DNA from: Mayamaea pseudoterrestris
Lineage: Eukaryota > Bacillariophyta > Bacillariophyceae > Sellaphorales > Sellaphoraceae
Length of the DNA: 64,000 bases
NCBI GenBank assembly: GCA_027923505.1
Contig: BROI01000008.1
Span: forward strand, 806,001-870,000
Direction of reading: 5' to 3'
Shown here: positions 1 through 10,781 of the stretch, piece by piece
Layout of the letters: each line of letters starts with the position of its first letter
How positions within the stretch are numbered: position 1 is the stretch's first letter
Program-made: the position numbers and the translations under genes
Notes under the pieces: model-generated
Databases searched by the model: none
Seen by the model: the letters and a program-made list of their open reading frames with translations, nothing else
What the model was told of the DNA's origin: nothing

Positions 1-1024
1 ATTTGCTTTCTTTTGCTTCTCCACCTCGTCCTTCACGCACTGTACACTTGCTTTGCGCCTATCTGGACTGGTAACTATCTGCATCCGCAAGTTTTCTTCC
101 TCTGCTTGCGCTTCCTGCAGGGACCAAATTGCAGTGGCCAGCTCATCCTTCAAATCGTTCGTCTGCTTTTTGAGGGCGGCAGCCTCCTCTCGCGAAGCCG
201 ATTGTAACTGATTGTTGCGAGCAATATCCGCTTCAAGCTGACGGCACTCTTCTATAATAAAAGTGACTTCTTCACTTGACGAATGCGCATGGAGCTCCAC
301 TTGTGCGTACTCGTCATTGAGCTGAACATTGTCCTTGTTAATTTGATCAAGCGCCACCATCAAGTCATTGCGCTGGGATGAATACGGTATGAGTCATGTT
401 AGATTGTACCTTGATATTGAAGTAACAATTACAAAAAGCGTAATTCGTGTTGAGTACTTACGGCTTCATTCAACTCGGCAAAGACTTTGACTTGTTCATT
501 GTAGAAGTTGCCAGCCAAGTTGCATATCGCCGAGAGCTGCTGCTGCAACCGCTTGGGGGTCGGCGTACCATAAATGTCTCTCCAGCTGAATTCATAGTAC
601 CCGCAAGACTCGAACAAGTGTCGAAGGGCGAGAAAGAGTTTCATCTCAACAAACTGTTGCGTTTCCGAGTGAAGCTGTGTGTCGTTGTCGGGCGCCCAGG
701 CACTGAGTGCTTTGTCGCTGATAAGAAAATCCTCTTCCTGCTTCCCGGAACAATAAGACAGCTGCACAGCGATAGCGACATTAGATGATGTTGTTTAAAC
801 ATCGAGTTTAAACATCTGCTACAGCTGTTAGTACTCACCAAATGGAGAAAAATGTTGCGGAGTTTCTCTCGATTGCGATGCGGCTCATTCAGTTCATTCT
901 TGGTTATGTCAATCTTCAAACCGGCCAAAGCTTGAATGATTTCTGACTGATGGAGAATTGGAAAACTGATGCGACCGCCAATGCTAGAGCTACGGCTCCG
1001 TTGGGGCGTCCCGTTGACAACCAT
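1..1024 (-). CDS. NUF2: Kinetochore protein Nuf2, 5' part (3' end outside window)
   Basis: Nuf2 is a subunit of the NDC80 complex, which ties kinetochores to spindle microtubules. Three exons are visible: 839-1024, 462-761 and 1-372, joined in phase 0 by GT-AG introns. Residues about 20-62 (FPILHQSEIIQALAGL) and the second exon (CGYYEFSWRDIYGTP then LSAICNLAGNFYNEQ) match the N-terminal calponin-homology fold of Nuf2, including the loop before the coiled coil. The third exon turns into a heptad-rich coiled coil (ECRQLEADIARNNQLQ) that runs off the window edge. The start chosen is the ATG in a CACCATGG context just before the conserved domain; no upstream in-frame ATG lies nearer. It is divergent from the kinase gene at 1622. 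The family call comes from residue patterns, not a search. Confidence 0.85.
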
Positions 1025-1621
1025 GGTGACGAAGGTACGCAATGCAGTTGCGTTTTGGAGAGGAAAGCGTTTGGCTAACTGTAAACGTGACGTATCGGCA
1101 CTCGTTAACGTCTGTTTGCTGGCTTTGCGCGCGTGCCAGTCATGTCTCACGATTCACTTAACTTCAACATGGACGCTTCCATTATTTCATTGCCCATTGG
1201 ATGGCCAAGCGAACCGATTGATATTCATCCGTCATTCCTTGATGGCATTGTGTCATAAAACGAGTGGCGTGGGCTAAAAGGCGTTTCGGTTGGACATAGA
1301 GGCGGTGCCGGAAGGACCGAACGTAGAACAGCACGCGGGGTTGGAGACGGGCGATCGAGCGACCACGATCAGCGCATTGAGCAAGCGACGTTCTCCGGAA
1401 GCCTTCTAATTGCGTCGAATCTGCATCGTTGTGGTTCAAAGGTAGGCTGATAAGGAAGAATCTTTAGGAGTAGAGCTTAAAAACATCAAGGAAATTATTC
1501 TCGCTCTTGGAGATTCAGATGAGAATCTTGGATTGTTGCGATTTTCGATTGACATCCCGTGCGTCCTCGCTCATTTATTATATTCTCCATTTATCATCTT
1601 TCAGCTTGTACAAAGACAGCA
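1025..1621. promoter_or_regulatory. Divergent intergenic region between Nuf2 and the ACT-kinase gene
   Basis: About 600 nt with no convincing coding sequence. A pyrimidine-rich TTTCAG at about 1600-1604, only 18 nt before the kinase ATG, looks like a splice acceptor, so a 5' UTR intron is possible. No TATA box or other strong element stands out. Confidence 0.4.
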
Positions 1622-4600
1622 ATGCCACAGAAGCAGTCGCCGGCAATGCCGTCGAATCTCGCTCCTCGATCGCGGAGTCGAACCGTCGGCGGATCGACCG
1701 AGCTTTCGCATGGCAATGGTAATGATGAACCAGTGGCAGATTCACAAATACCACGGCGATCCATCATTTTACCCAGTGCAGATAGACAACAATACATTGG
1801 ATCAGCGCCAAATACAGTCAATGTGTTTGGCAGAAGTCTCATCCCGCCGCAAAGCTCGTTTGCTCGAGCCATCGTCGGAAGCACTGACAAATTACATGTT
1901 ACCTCGAATGCCAGCCTGGGCATGGCACGAGGCACTGCGACGATGAGTAACAATTCGCTTCATCCGGGCATGTCTGGCCTTTCTGTACTTCTAAATCAGC
2001 AGCAGCAGCAGCAGCAGCAGCATGAACAACCGCTACTCCAGCGCCATACAAGCAACGACTTTTTAATGCATCAGAACCGGCAGCAATCTTTCGAACATGC
2101 TTCCCCAGTTGCATGCGAAGCTGATTCCGCGTCGGGTCCTCCTCCTGGAGACGATGGTAGCTATGCATCTCCACTTGGGACTTCTGCGCCCGGTCACTTG
2201 GGGCACGGACGGGAGGAAGCTTTACGCGACAACCAATCGCAAGCAAATGCATTGGGAAGGAGCAACGTTAGTGCTGGCGTCTTGTCGCGACAGCATTCCA
2301 CTGGAGCGACGGTCAATTTTAGTGGAAGAAAGTCTGATCGAGTGAGAAGGTACGTCCGTTCTGCATGATGACTTGCATGTTGTACAGATCGTATCTTGGG
2401 GCCTGACATCGTTTTATTTTATGAAATTGGCATAGATGCTTGTCAAGCAAGGAACTTGGGACACTTGCACCTCCAAGCGGTTCGCCGTATGCTTACATGC
2501 TTCACGAGAAGGAACGTTTGGAAACTACTATGCGGCAGCGCCTGCAACGAATGCGAGAAACGCTTCCGACAACGCATACCAATATTGCTATCACGGGGTT
2601 TGAGCAGTCGGGAAATGATTCGTCGTCGAACAATTCGTCGCGTAGAGCAGTGGAAGGCGCCAATCAGTTGCGCAACCGTCGGAGAGCACAACACAATAAA
2701 GCTGTAGTAGACGACCTTTGCTCGGTCGTGACGGATTTGTTCATTGCCGAGTCAAAACTTTTAAAGCCACTCCAGTATGGAGTTCCGCAGCCATCGGAGC
2801 ACAATCGCGATCAGATTTCGCGCTGCATTCATAATTTTGTTGCTTGTCTGCCAGCGCGCTATGCGCTCGGCGCGGATACGCCGTCGGAGGTGTTGCTGCA
2901 TATGCGGCTCATGACGGCAGCGCGCGCGGACCGGACGAGAGCTGTCGTTCATATTCACAATATGCAGGACGAAGATAACTGGACGCGCACGGCAGCTTTG
3001 GCGAGCAAGGATAATCACCACGAATTAAGACTTGTCACGATTTGCTGCAACGACGCCAATGGATTGTTGGAGTATATTACAAGGCTCCTTGCGACAGGTG
3101 GAAGTCGAGTCCTTGACGCCGATGTCATGTTGAGCACGGATGGGATTGTTTTGGTACGATTATTTCGTGAATGATTGTGACGTACCGCAAATCGAATTTC
3201 TAATATTAGCATTTACTTCTTGCTTAGGATCGATTTGTGGTCGAGATGACTGGCCGACTTCGCCTTGACAAATTTGCTGACCTGATCGAAGCCTTTGTGC
3301 GTGGTCCAAGCGACCATAACGACGGCCTTCCTTCGTCAGAATCGAAGTCGAGTAGTAGTTCACGGGGTTCCACGAGCTCATTGAGGGCCGAGCCTGGAGG
3401 TCCACTGTACTTTCGGGCAAGTGATTCTCCAGAAGCACAAACCCCAAAAGACATCGAGGAAGAAATAGAATCTGCTGTTCCGCTCAGTGCCGTGCTTGCT
3501 TCGAGTGGTGATCTGTTGATGCATAACGCCCCTGACTTTCCAAAGTTGCGCAAGCGTCACAGCATGCCGCAAGTATTGGTTGGCAAGCTTCCTCAGGTGG
3601 AGCTGTCTATGCGAAAAGACTATCGTGGGCGGCGTAAGCCGTCACTTGACGGTGGAGTAACGATTATATGTAGCCCGGAAACAATTGATCCGGATCTAAC
3701 GTCTCAGCAATCCGCCAGGGACAAACGACAGCTCATCAATCGACCTCGGAACGCAAATCTGGATGGGACGGAGACGTCGCCTGTCGCCGCGTTTTCCGAA
3801 CAGTCGGCTCCACTTGACTATGTGACAATCTCCGGGAGTATGCCGCAGAGTGGCGTCCCTCTGATCCCATTCGAGGAGCTAATGCTCATCGAAGCGCTTG
3901 GATCAGGACGAGTAAGCACAATCTATCGCGCGGCATGGAGACGAGCAAATGAAGGAGTACAAATGCTGGCACTGAAGGTCGCAATGATAAATATTACCGG
4001 GGACACGGCCAGTGTCGACGAACTTCGGCGTGAAGCTGATATTGCGGCACGTTTGTACCATCCTAACATTGTTGACCTTGTTGGAGTCGCCGCTGATCAA
4101 GAGTGTTTTTGCCTGGCGTATGATTATTGCGAAGGCGGCTCTGTTCTCGGTCTGCTCTCAGACTCGCGGCGTTATTATGAGTATCTGCCGATTGCTTTGG
4201 ACATCGCGAATGGATGTGCTTATCTCCACGCGCGAAACGTGATTCACAGAGATTTAAAACCTTCCAACAGTGAGCAAAGTGCTATGGTTACGGTGTTGTA
4301 TCTGATGCTTTCTGTCATCTCATTTTTCTCATCCATCACTTCACGCAGTCTTGTTGACCCGAGATCATCGTGCCAAGATTGCTGACTTTGGTATGAGCGT
4401 GGCGAATTTTGGACAGGAGCTTACCGCAGAGACTGGTAAGTAATACCTCGCGTTTATTTACCTAACATTTTCGTGCTTACTCAATCTTTGTCTTTTTAAA
4501 TTTGTGTTCAGGAACTTACCGATACATGGTACGTTTGACGTTGAAGGGGCTTGTATGATTTTGTGAATACAATTGTACCATGCAACCATTTTCTGCTGGT

Positions 4601-5189
4601 GCCTTTTGCATTAACACTGCTGTTCTTCCTCTTCAGGCTCCAGAAGTAATTCGGCACGAACCATATTCTACCAATTGCGATGTATACAGTTTCGGCGTTG
4701 TTCTTTGGCAGCTCATTACTCGGGAAATTCCTTTTGCAACCATGACGCCAATCCAAGCCGCTTATGCTGTCGCCGAAGGCCGGCGCCCCGCGATACCTCC
4801 GGACACACCTCGCCGTCTTCAAGAAATTATCATGGCATGCTGGGATCAAGACCAGGCAAAGCGACCATCATTCACCTATATAACCATGGCGTAAGTGAGG
4901 GTGCATGCACATCCAATTGTCAACAACCCATTTTCTCACTCACACCCTTCCATCCTTCCACTTCAATAGACTGGCTGACTATGCAAAGATGGCCTTCTCT
5001 CCTGGAAATGTTGGAGCCTTAACATTGCAAATTGCCAACGAAATGCTCGCCAATGTGGAAGGAAATTCCACGGTCAATGTCGACTTTTCGACGCCAGTTG
5101 CCAGCAACACTCTCTTTCCCGAGTCGTTCCTGCACCCAGATGACAGTTTTCATTCTGACGTTGGACTCGAAATAGACGAAGACGGATAA
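1622..5189 (+). CDS. ACT-domain TKL-family serine/threonine/tyrosine kinase
   Basis: Predicted 1021 aa from seven exons: 1622-2349, 2436-3153, 3228-4269, 4349-4435, 4512-4528, 4637-4890 and 4970-5189; all phases agree. The first ~440 residues are low-complexity, with eight glutamines. An ACT domain follows (about 448-520: LRLVTICCNDANGLLEYITR through DRFVVEMTG), split by intron 2. The kinase domain is at about 700-970: glycine loop ALGSGRVSTIYRA, lysine in LALKVAM, catalytic HRDLKPSN, IADFG, GTYRYMAPEV and DVYSFGVVLWQL. The ACT plus TKL layout is known from the plant STY and Raf-like kinases, where ACT is thought to sense small ligands; the ligand here is unknown. The fifth exon is only 17 nt yet restores the TGTYRYMAPEV motif. 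Start: first ATG after a possible acceptor. Confidence 0.88.
1997..2020 (+). repeat. (CAG)8 microsatellite in coding sequence
   Basis: Eight pure CAG codons give an eight-glutamine run in the disordered N-terminal part of the ACT-kinase. Likely length-polymorphic; no functional claim. Confidence 0.9.
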
Positions 5190-5292
5190 TACAGTAAAGT
5201 TAGAAGTATAGACTCATAGTTACGATTTATTTAGGCGTTTCAATTGTCGCCTACGAATATGGTAGTATATCAAGCAAATCTTTATGTACTAC

Positions 5293-6074
5293 TTATAATC
5301 GCTTCTCCGGCGGACCACTAGGATTAGGATACACAATCATTTCATCGGCCAATGGGTTCGCATGGATAGTGATTCGTTGAATTACTGGTGGATGGATAGG
5401 ACAGTGCTGCAGCTTCTTCTTTGGTGCGCTTGCGCCCTGCACTTGCAGCGCCTCCATCTTGTCGAGAACGTCAAACCCATCAATAAGTTGTCCGAAAACT
5501 GTATGCATATTGTTTAAATGCGGCTGACGTTCGTAACAGATAAAGAATTGACTGCGATTTGAGTCCTTTCCCTTGTTTGCCATGGACAAGACACCGCGCT
5601 TGTCGTGAAGATTGGCTGGATGGAACTCGTCTGGAAATGGCATTGGCCCCCAAATGGATTCACCGCCCTTGACTCCCGTTTTATCGGCTGTATCTCCTCC
5701 CTATATATAAGTTGTTTGTGGATAGTCAGACAACAGACAGATGTACGCCAAAGTACGACATGACGAGACGGGCCTTTTGTTCGACGCAATAGAACACAGA
5801 AACTTACCTGAATCATAAATCCTCGAATGTTTCGATGAAATATGGTATTATCGTAAGCTCCACTGGCGCATAGTGCAAGAAAGTCTAATATAAAGAGAAT
5901 TTTGGACAGAGACGCGTGGTGTGTCAGCAATAAGCTGTCAAGCAACAGCCACAAAAATGGCAAGTATCATCGCGGATCGCGGTCACTGTACTTACTGAAT
6001 GCAGTCCTTGGAGCTGTATCACAGAAGATTTCGAGTTTGAGATCCCCTATCGATGTGTGCAGAGTTACGGACAT
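5293..6074 (-). CDS. Cyclophilin-type peptidyl-prolyl isomerase, PPIL3-like
   Basis: 187 aa from three exons: 5996-6074, 5808-5884 and 5293-5700. The start MSVTLHTSIGDLKLEIFC and the segments FLALCASGAYDNTIFHRN, RGVLSMANKG, SQFFICY and HTVFGQLIDGFDVLDKME are the pattern of PPIL3, a small spliceosome-associated cyclophilin. Where related cyclophilins have GDPTGTG, this protein has GGDTADKTG after the second intron. The ITIHANP near the end matches PPIL3, followed by about 20 extra residues. The active-site arginine falls in FHRNIRGF. Its 3' end faces the 3' end of the ACT-kinase about 100 nt away. Confidence is high for cyclophilin and good for the PPIL3 subgroup. Confidence 0.9.
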
Positions 6075-6440
6075 TGTTGAATAAAGCTACGGTAGAACGA
6101 ATTAGCGTGGTATTGGTATTACTTGTACAAAGCTGCGCCATGATCATTGGCTTGGTCGTCGCGGAAAAGGATCTGCATCCAGAAAATGTCGCAACGATAC
6201 TCGTTAACAAGCAACTACGACGTAGCAGAGCGATGCTGACAGTATTACTGTACTTACTGGTACAGAACATTAACAATAACACCGTTTTAGCACCACAACG
6301 TAATTGTCTAGATTATCATCTGCTGTTACGTCGTATTTTAGGGTTTAATTGAATTGCCATTCTCCCTATCGCACGATTTGCATTACCAACGACGAATCAT
6401 AGGTAGGGTTGTCACTACAGCGTTATAAGTGGAGTCGTGG
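6075..6440. other. Intergenic, nothing recognised
   Basis: Region between the cyclophilin start and the sugar porter stop. A 99-codon open frame at 6053-6352 on the plus strand overlaps the cyclophilin's first exon, matches no family I know, and I do not call it a gene. Confidence 0.4.
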
Positions 6441-8311
6441 CTAAGTCAACTCGGCATTTGGAAGTTCAAAGCCGCCAGATTGTTCGTCATTAACAAGAGG
6501 ATCTGCCTCGGGAGGTAGCGTTATGCTTCGTTGCTTTCGTCGTTGAACGATTAGCTTCTCTGCCTCGAGGATTGACCTATCCGCGGTGATCTCGGCAAAA
6601 TACATTGACATGTCTTCCAACGATCGATCTTTGGTTTCCGGCATAAACTTGTACACAAATGCACACACTAGCAGGCTCACAATGGATAGCAGCAAAAAGA
6701 ATCCGCCCCAGCCAATGCCTTCAGCCGTGGAGAGGAAGGTTGACGCCATGATGGTCGCCGTGATACGGTTAAAAAAGGCTGCCAAACTCATAGCCTTTGC
6801 TCGAATGCTGATTGCAAATACTTCGGACGGAATGAGCCATGAACCAGGTCCAGCTCCGACGCTGAAAAAGGCCAGATAGAATCCCAATCCAATGACAGCA
6901 AACGCAGGACTGATACCATTGCCTGCAAAAAACGCCATGCTGATGATAAACAAGGCGACTGACATTCCAATTAACGACACAAAGAACAACGGTCGACGTC
7001 CCTTGATGTCAAAGAGCTTGCCACCAATGGCGATAAAGATGACTTTAATGAGACCCAGCAGCATGAGTAGAAGATTCTGATTCTTTGTGTCCTGGATGCC
7101 AGACTGAGCCAACACGTCAACCAGGTAGTATTGTATAGCGTCAATCCCGACTGCTTGTTGCGAGCAAGCGACGCCGATACCAACAATAAGCATGCGTGTT
7201 AGTGCCGGAGTCGGGTTCAAAAAGACGCTCCATCCAACGGCTTGCTCAGCCATTTCCTCGCGCTCGATTGCTTCCTTTATATCATCAATCACCGGATACA
7301 CGTCGTAGCCTTGCGGATAGATCTTTGTCAAAACATCTCGTGCATCTGATTCGCGTCCCTTGGCAACGAGATAACGAGGCGATTCCGGCAAGATAAAATG
7401 CGTCAACAGGATCATCATGACCGGCATTAATGTTCCTAGAAAAAACATGTAGCGCCAGGCTCTTGACTCTGGGACGGAAGCGAACGTCAAACCTGTGCTG
7501 AATCCTAAAATGATTCCAATGTTGATGCCAATCTCCGACTGTCACAGATGAGGCAAGTTCCCGATTTGTGAGATATACAGTGAGGGAAAGTACACGCCAT
7601 CTCATACCAATGCACAATTCTAGCTACTCACCCAAGTAACCAGCTCACCACGTCGCTTAGCAGGTGTGACTTCGGCAATGTATAGCGGATCAATCTGGAG
7701 CCAAGCAAATGCAGAGATTTACGTCAGCCCCAAAGCTTGTGTGCGATGTTCGTACCTCGCCATCACATTCAATAGAGCATACTTACCGCCAGACCAATAC
7801 CAACTCCTAGCCCAACAAAGACGCGTCCCAACATGAGAATGGTGAATGAAGGTGCAAATGTTTGAATCAATACACCAATTATAAAGCCAATGGCTGCCAC
7901 GATAAAGGTTCGTCGACGACCGAAGCGATCTGTAAAGTATTGTGAACCGAGAGCTCCAAAGACTGATGCAGACGAAGAGTGATGACGATGAGACGAACAT
8001 TGCCGACACTTCCAGCTCTTTCCAAACCAGCCACATGCTTTCCGATTCACAAAAGCGAAGTATATAAGTCACTTACTCGCCCAAAAGTTAATGCTACCGA
8101 TAAACAACTCTCGCTGTGTCGTTGTCAAGTTGAAGTAGGCTTGCACCATCCGACCTGTCTCAGTACTCACACCAATATCGTATCCAAGATTGCAAGAATT
8201 AACAGAAGCGCAGATTGCATAGAGTTTGGTTGCTCGAGTTAAGGTAATCGGCGTGCTACCAAAATCTTCATGATGCTCGCCGACATGGCTGGCGCTTGCG
8301 GCTGATGCCAT
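6441..8311 (-). CDS. MFS sugar porter (SLC2/GLUT-like)
   Basis: 523 aa from four exons: 8077-8311, 7787-7962, 7632-7694 (63 nt) and 6441-7538; phases agree. Sugar-porter signatures are in place: DRFGRRRTFI between helices 2 and 3, IAEVTPAKRRGELV in the helix 4-5 region, PESPRYLVAKGR after helix 6, KLFDIKGRRPLF between helices 8 and 9, and PETKDRSLEDM after helix 12. About 12 hydrophobic segments are readable. Family members move hexoses or polyols across the plasma membrane or tonoplast, usually with protons; the substrate cannot be read from sequence. The start is the first ATG (MASAASASH), giving a short polar N-terminus. A plausible role is sugar or osmolyte uptake in a mixotrophic alga (inference). 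Confidence 0.92.
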
Positions 8312-8695
8312 GACCGAAAAGTTTTGTTTCGAGCTAAATGCTACCGTTATAAGCTCAGTTATTTTGACAGTCAAGGAAGTCTGCTGTAGACTCTCACTAT
8401 GTTGTTACTTGAACAGGAAGTCAAAAGGGCGGCGTCAAAATCCTTGGGTCGTCTCCAAGAAACCGATCAAAAGTGCGGTCGAATGACCGCTCGGCAACAA
8501 CGCTGCGACAATCTAGCTATCGCTTCTATTACATAGGCCAATAAATCTTAAATGTGAGGGCCAAGAGGTACGATGCATTGTTAAACATGATAACGACAAG
8601 TCTGGTCGAGTAAGTGTGTCGTTAAATAATAGAGCGAGCAGCATTGCGTTAACTGTAAATAGATATCCTATCCTATCAATCAGTCATCAAGAAAT
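8312..8695. other. Intergenic, nothing recognised
   Basis: 5' flank of the sugar porter and 3' flank of the PsbM-like gene. AT-rich in its distal half; no ORF, tRNA or repeat seen. Confidence 0.4.
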
Positions 8696-9316
8696 TTACT
8701 CAGCATCCTGACCTCCGGCACGTCCAGCCTTTCGTGATTCAGTTTGGATAAACAGGTTGATAAGGAAGAGCACTGGAAGAAGAGTTCCGAGTGTCACGGC
8801 AAGATAGGCGCCAAATTGAACCTCTAGGGCGACGGTGTTGGTTGGCAATGCCTCGACGATTGAGTCAAGCGCAAAAGCCGGGCCGACAATAGCAGCAGCC
8901 GGGAAAGCACCTGCAGCAATCTTGGCCACTTGCTGGACTGTGATGAATAAAATGAGGCAAAGAAAGTTATTAGTCGACAGGACAGGAATGGCTTTTAGTG
9001 TTTGTGTGCATGCAATAGAGAACTTGTCCATTGCGATGTGCATCGCCGGAAGGCATCAATGTACAGCATAACGAAGCTCGCTAGAAGCTTTTGCGCCCAT
9101 CAACATGAACCAAAGACACAGATCATCAATCAAAGCGTGTACTCCTGGAGTCTGGAGTTTTTGACACCCACGAAGGCAGTAGAACCTCGTTTAGGAATCC
9201 AATCGTTTGCACCGTCTCAATTAAATGTGCTGATTCAACATACCCTGAGATGCAGGAGCAAAAGATAGCGCCGACGCGATAAGGGCGAAAAAGGAAAGGA
9301 TCTGGAAGGTCTTCAT
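8696..9316 (-). CDS. psbM: Nucleus-encoded photosystem II protein M (PsbM-like), plastid-targeted
   Basis: 104 aa from two exons (9244-9316 and 8696-8937). The N-terminus is an ER signal peptide ending in LSFAPAS, the bipartite plastid signal of red-lineage secondary plastids. A second hydrophobic stretch, FPAAAIVGPAFA, ends in an A-x-A-like site and could be a thylakoid-transfer signal. The mature part EVQFGAYLAVTLGTLLPVLF then LINLFIQTESRKAG closely resembles cyanobacterial and chloroplast PsbM (MEVN..., one membrane helix, IQT-S tail). PsbM lies at the PSII dimer interface. In green plants it is plastid-encoded, so a nuclear copy fits gene transfer. The next gene upstream (starting at 10546) is also a plastid photosynthesis gene on the same strand. 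Confidence 0.75.
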
Positions 9317-9718
9317 GGTGGGCGGCTTGATTGCTGAAAGTGATTGAAGTGTTTTCTTGCGCAAGATCGTCGCCGCGTACGTCAGCAAAGATTGGGTCAA
9401 CTTGTTAGCTTTAACCCTATGGCAGATGGTCTTAGCTACGTCGATTGAACCAATTCCAGCGCCGTGAGGTTCCATCAGGTGTAGCATGGTAATAGATATT
9501 ATCGACACAATCCATCACAGCTATGCAAACAAGACAAATACCCGTTGTAGGTGTCGCAGCAGGGAAGACTCCTTGCAAATAAATGCGGCGTTGCTTCAAA
9601 CGGTAGGCGCCCGCGAGAAACTAAACCTGCGCTACGTTAATTCAGCACACAAATTGTATCAATAACATACATCCGTCTATTCGAAGCAGTTAACTTTAGC
9701 ACTGTACGGGCCTTCTAT
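9317..9718. other. Intergenic between PsbM-like and LHC genes
   Basis: No coding sequence, repeat or RNA gene recognised. It serves as the PsbM-like 5' flank and the LHC 3' flank. Confidence 0.4.
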
Positions 9719-10546
9719 TTAGACATATGGGAAGCTGTGAGTAGCCTCGCTAAGCGCAGTCTGTGTCGCGATACCTCCAAAGGCAAGCATTGCAAGTCGT
9801 CCGTTGTTGACTTCCTTAAGCTTCATCGTTTGTTGTTGCTCAGCTGACTTGCCCTTCATGAAGTTAAGTGGGTCAAATCCGAAGTTCCCAGCCTCGCGGT
9901 CGAGTTCTCCCTTGGAAACCTGGACAAGACAGGCGGCGCTGCAGATTTCAATCACTCCAACAGCAATCAACATGAAAGACATAGAGCCCTGGTTGACAAG
10001 AACATTGTGCGCATTATAAGCATTTGGAATGTTCTCGACAGAGTACACATCACCGGGAAAGCGAAGAGGGAAACCAAAAGCACCGTCGGTGGCTAACCAT
10101 CCAGCGACTGCCAACATGGACTGCGGATAGAGTGAAGAAACATGAATGAGACATAGCTGTGCCAAATGCACCAAAAAGTCGGAACCAATACTATTACGTA
10201 CAAGACGGCAATGTTTGAGCTCAGCCTCGCGCATCCAGTAGACGGTGGGGAGGCCATCTGTCGATTCCCATGATGGTGGCTGGATGAAGCCAGCAAAGTT
10301 CTTAGGGATGGAAGAAAGGTAGAAAGGGTCAAAACCGACATCTCCGGCCATTGTTCCATCCAGAGCGGCAGGGCGTGGCAGCCAGGGGCATGCCTTAGAG
10401 CGTTCCGTCTTATCAACCATGCTGTCCCACATGCGGTCCGGCATGGCATTGGACGAGATAGAAGCCTTGCTGTTAGAAGCAGGAGCAAATGCCAAGGCTG
10501 AGCCAGCCATACTGGTGACGAGAGATACAGCGAGCGTAGCCTTCAT
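9719..10546 (-). CDS. Light-harvesting chlorophyll a/c-type protein (LHC, Lhcr-like)
   Basis: 248 aa if the single intron (10121-10201, 81 nt) is removed; exons are 10202-10546 and 9719-10120. Signal peptide plus ALAFAPAS gives bipartite plastid targeting. Conserved helix 1: WMREAELKHCRL joined to SMLAVAGW, with the chlorophyll-ligand glutamate and the ExxHxR-like site (here H-C-R). Helix 3: KLKEVNNGRLAMLAFGG, with the second ExxNxR site. GDVGFDPFYLS and GNFGFDPLNF are the usual LHC loops. The pattern resembles the red-type (Lhcr) group linked to photosystem I, but subgroup is uncertain. The intron is open in frame, so an uncorrected translation has 27 extra residues inside helix 1. The ATG at 10546 begins the signal peptide; reading from further upstream has no ATG support. 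Confidence 0.93.
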   Translation of the reverse strand: MKATLAVSLVTSMAGSALAFAPASNSKASISSNAMPDRMWDSMVDKTERSKACPWLPRPAALDGTMAGDVGFDPFYLSSIPKNFAGFIQPPSWESTDGLPTVYWMREAELKHCRLVRNSIGSDFLVHLAQLCLIHVSSLYPQSMLAVAGWLATDGAFGFPLRFPGDVYSVENIPNAYNAHNVLVNQGSMSFMLIAVGVIEICSAACLVQVSKGELDREAGNFGFDPLNFMKGKSAEQQQTMKLKEVNNGRLAMLAFGGIATQTALSEATHSFPYV

Positions 10547-10781
10547 GGTCGAACTGTTTTGCAGGAGATGGCAGCACACAGGTTGTTGCTTGCTTTCGTG
10601 GGCAAAGATTTGCTTCAATCAAATCGACGTCTGTTGTAAATCGGACCGGTACTGAAGTCATCACACGTTTAACTCCGGTGGTAGTTTATGTCAATACTAG
10701 TACAATCGGTAGTTTCGTTTTGTGCTCCTTTGTATGGGATCCCCTTAAAAGCTGGTGTATCCTAGTATCTATACGGCATGA

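Noticed and set aside
447-788. Plus-strand open frame across the start region
   Set aside because: Antisense to the second exon of Nuf2, whose protein reading is far more convincing.
6053-6352. 99-codon plus-strand open frame with hydrophobic parts
   Set aside because: Overlaps the cyclophilin first exon in antisense, has no family resemblance and no splice or start-context support.
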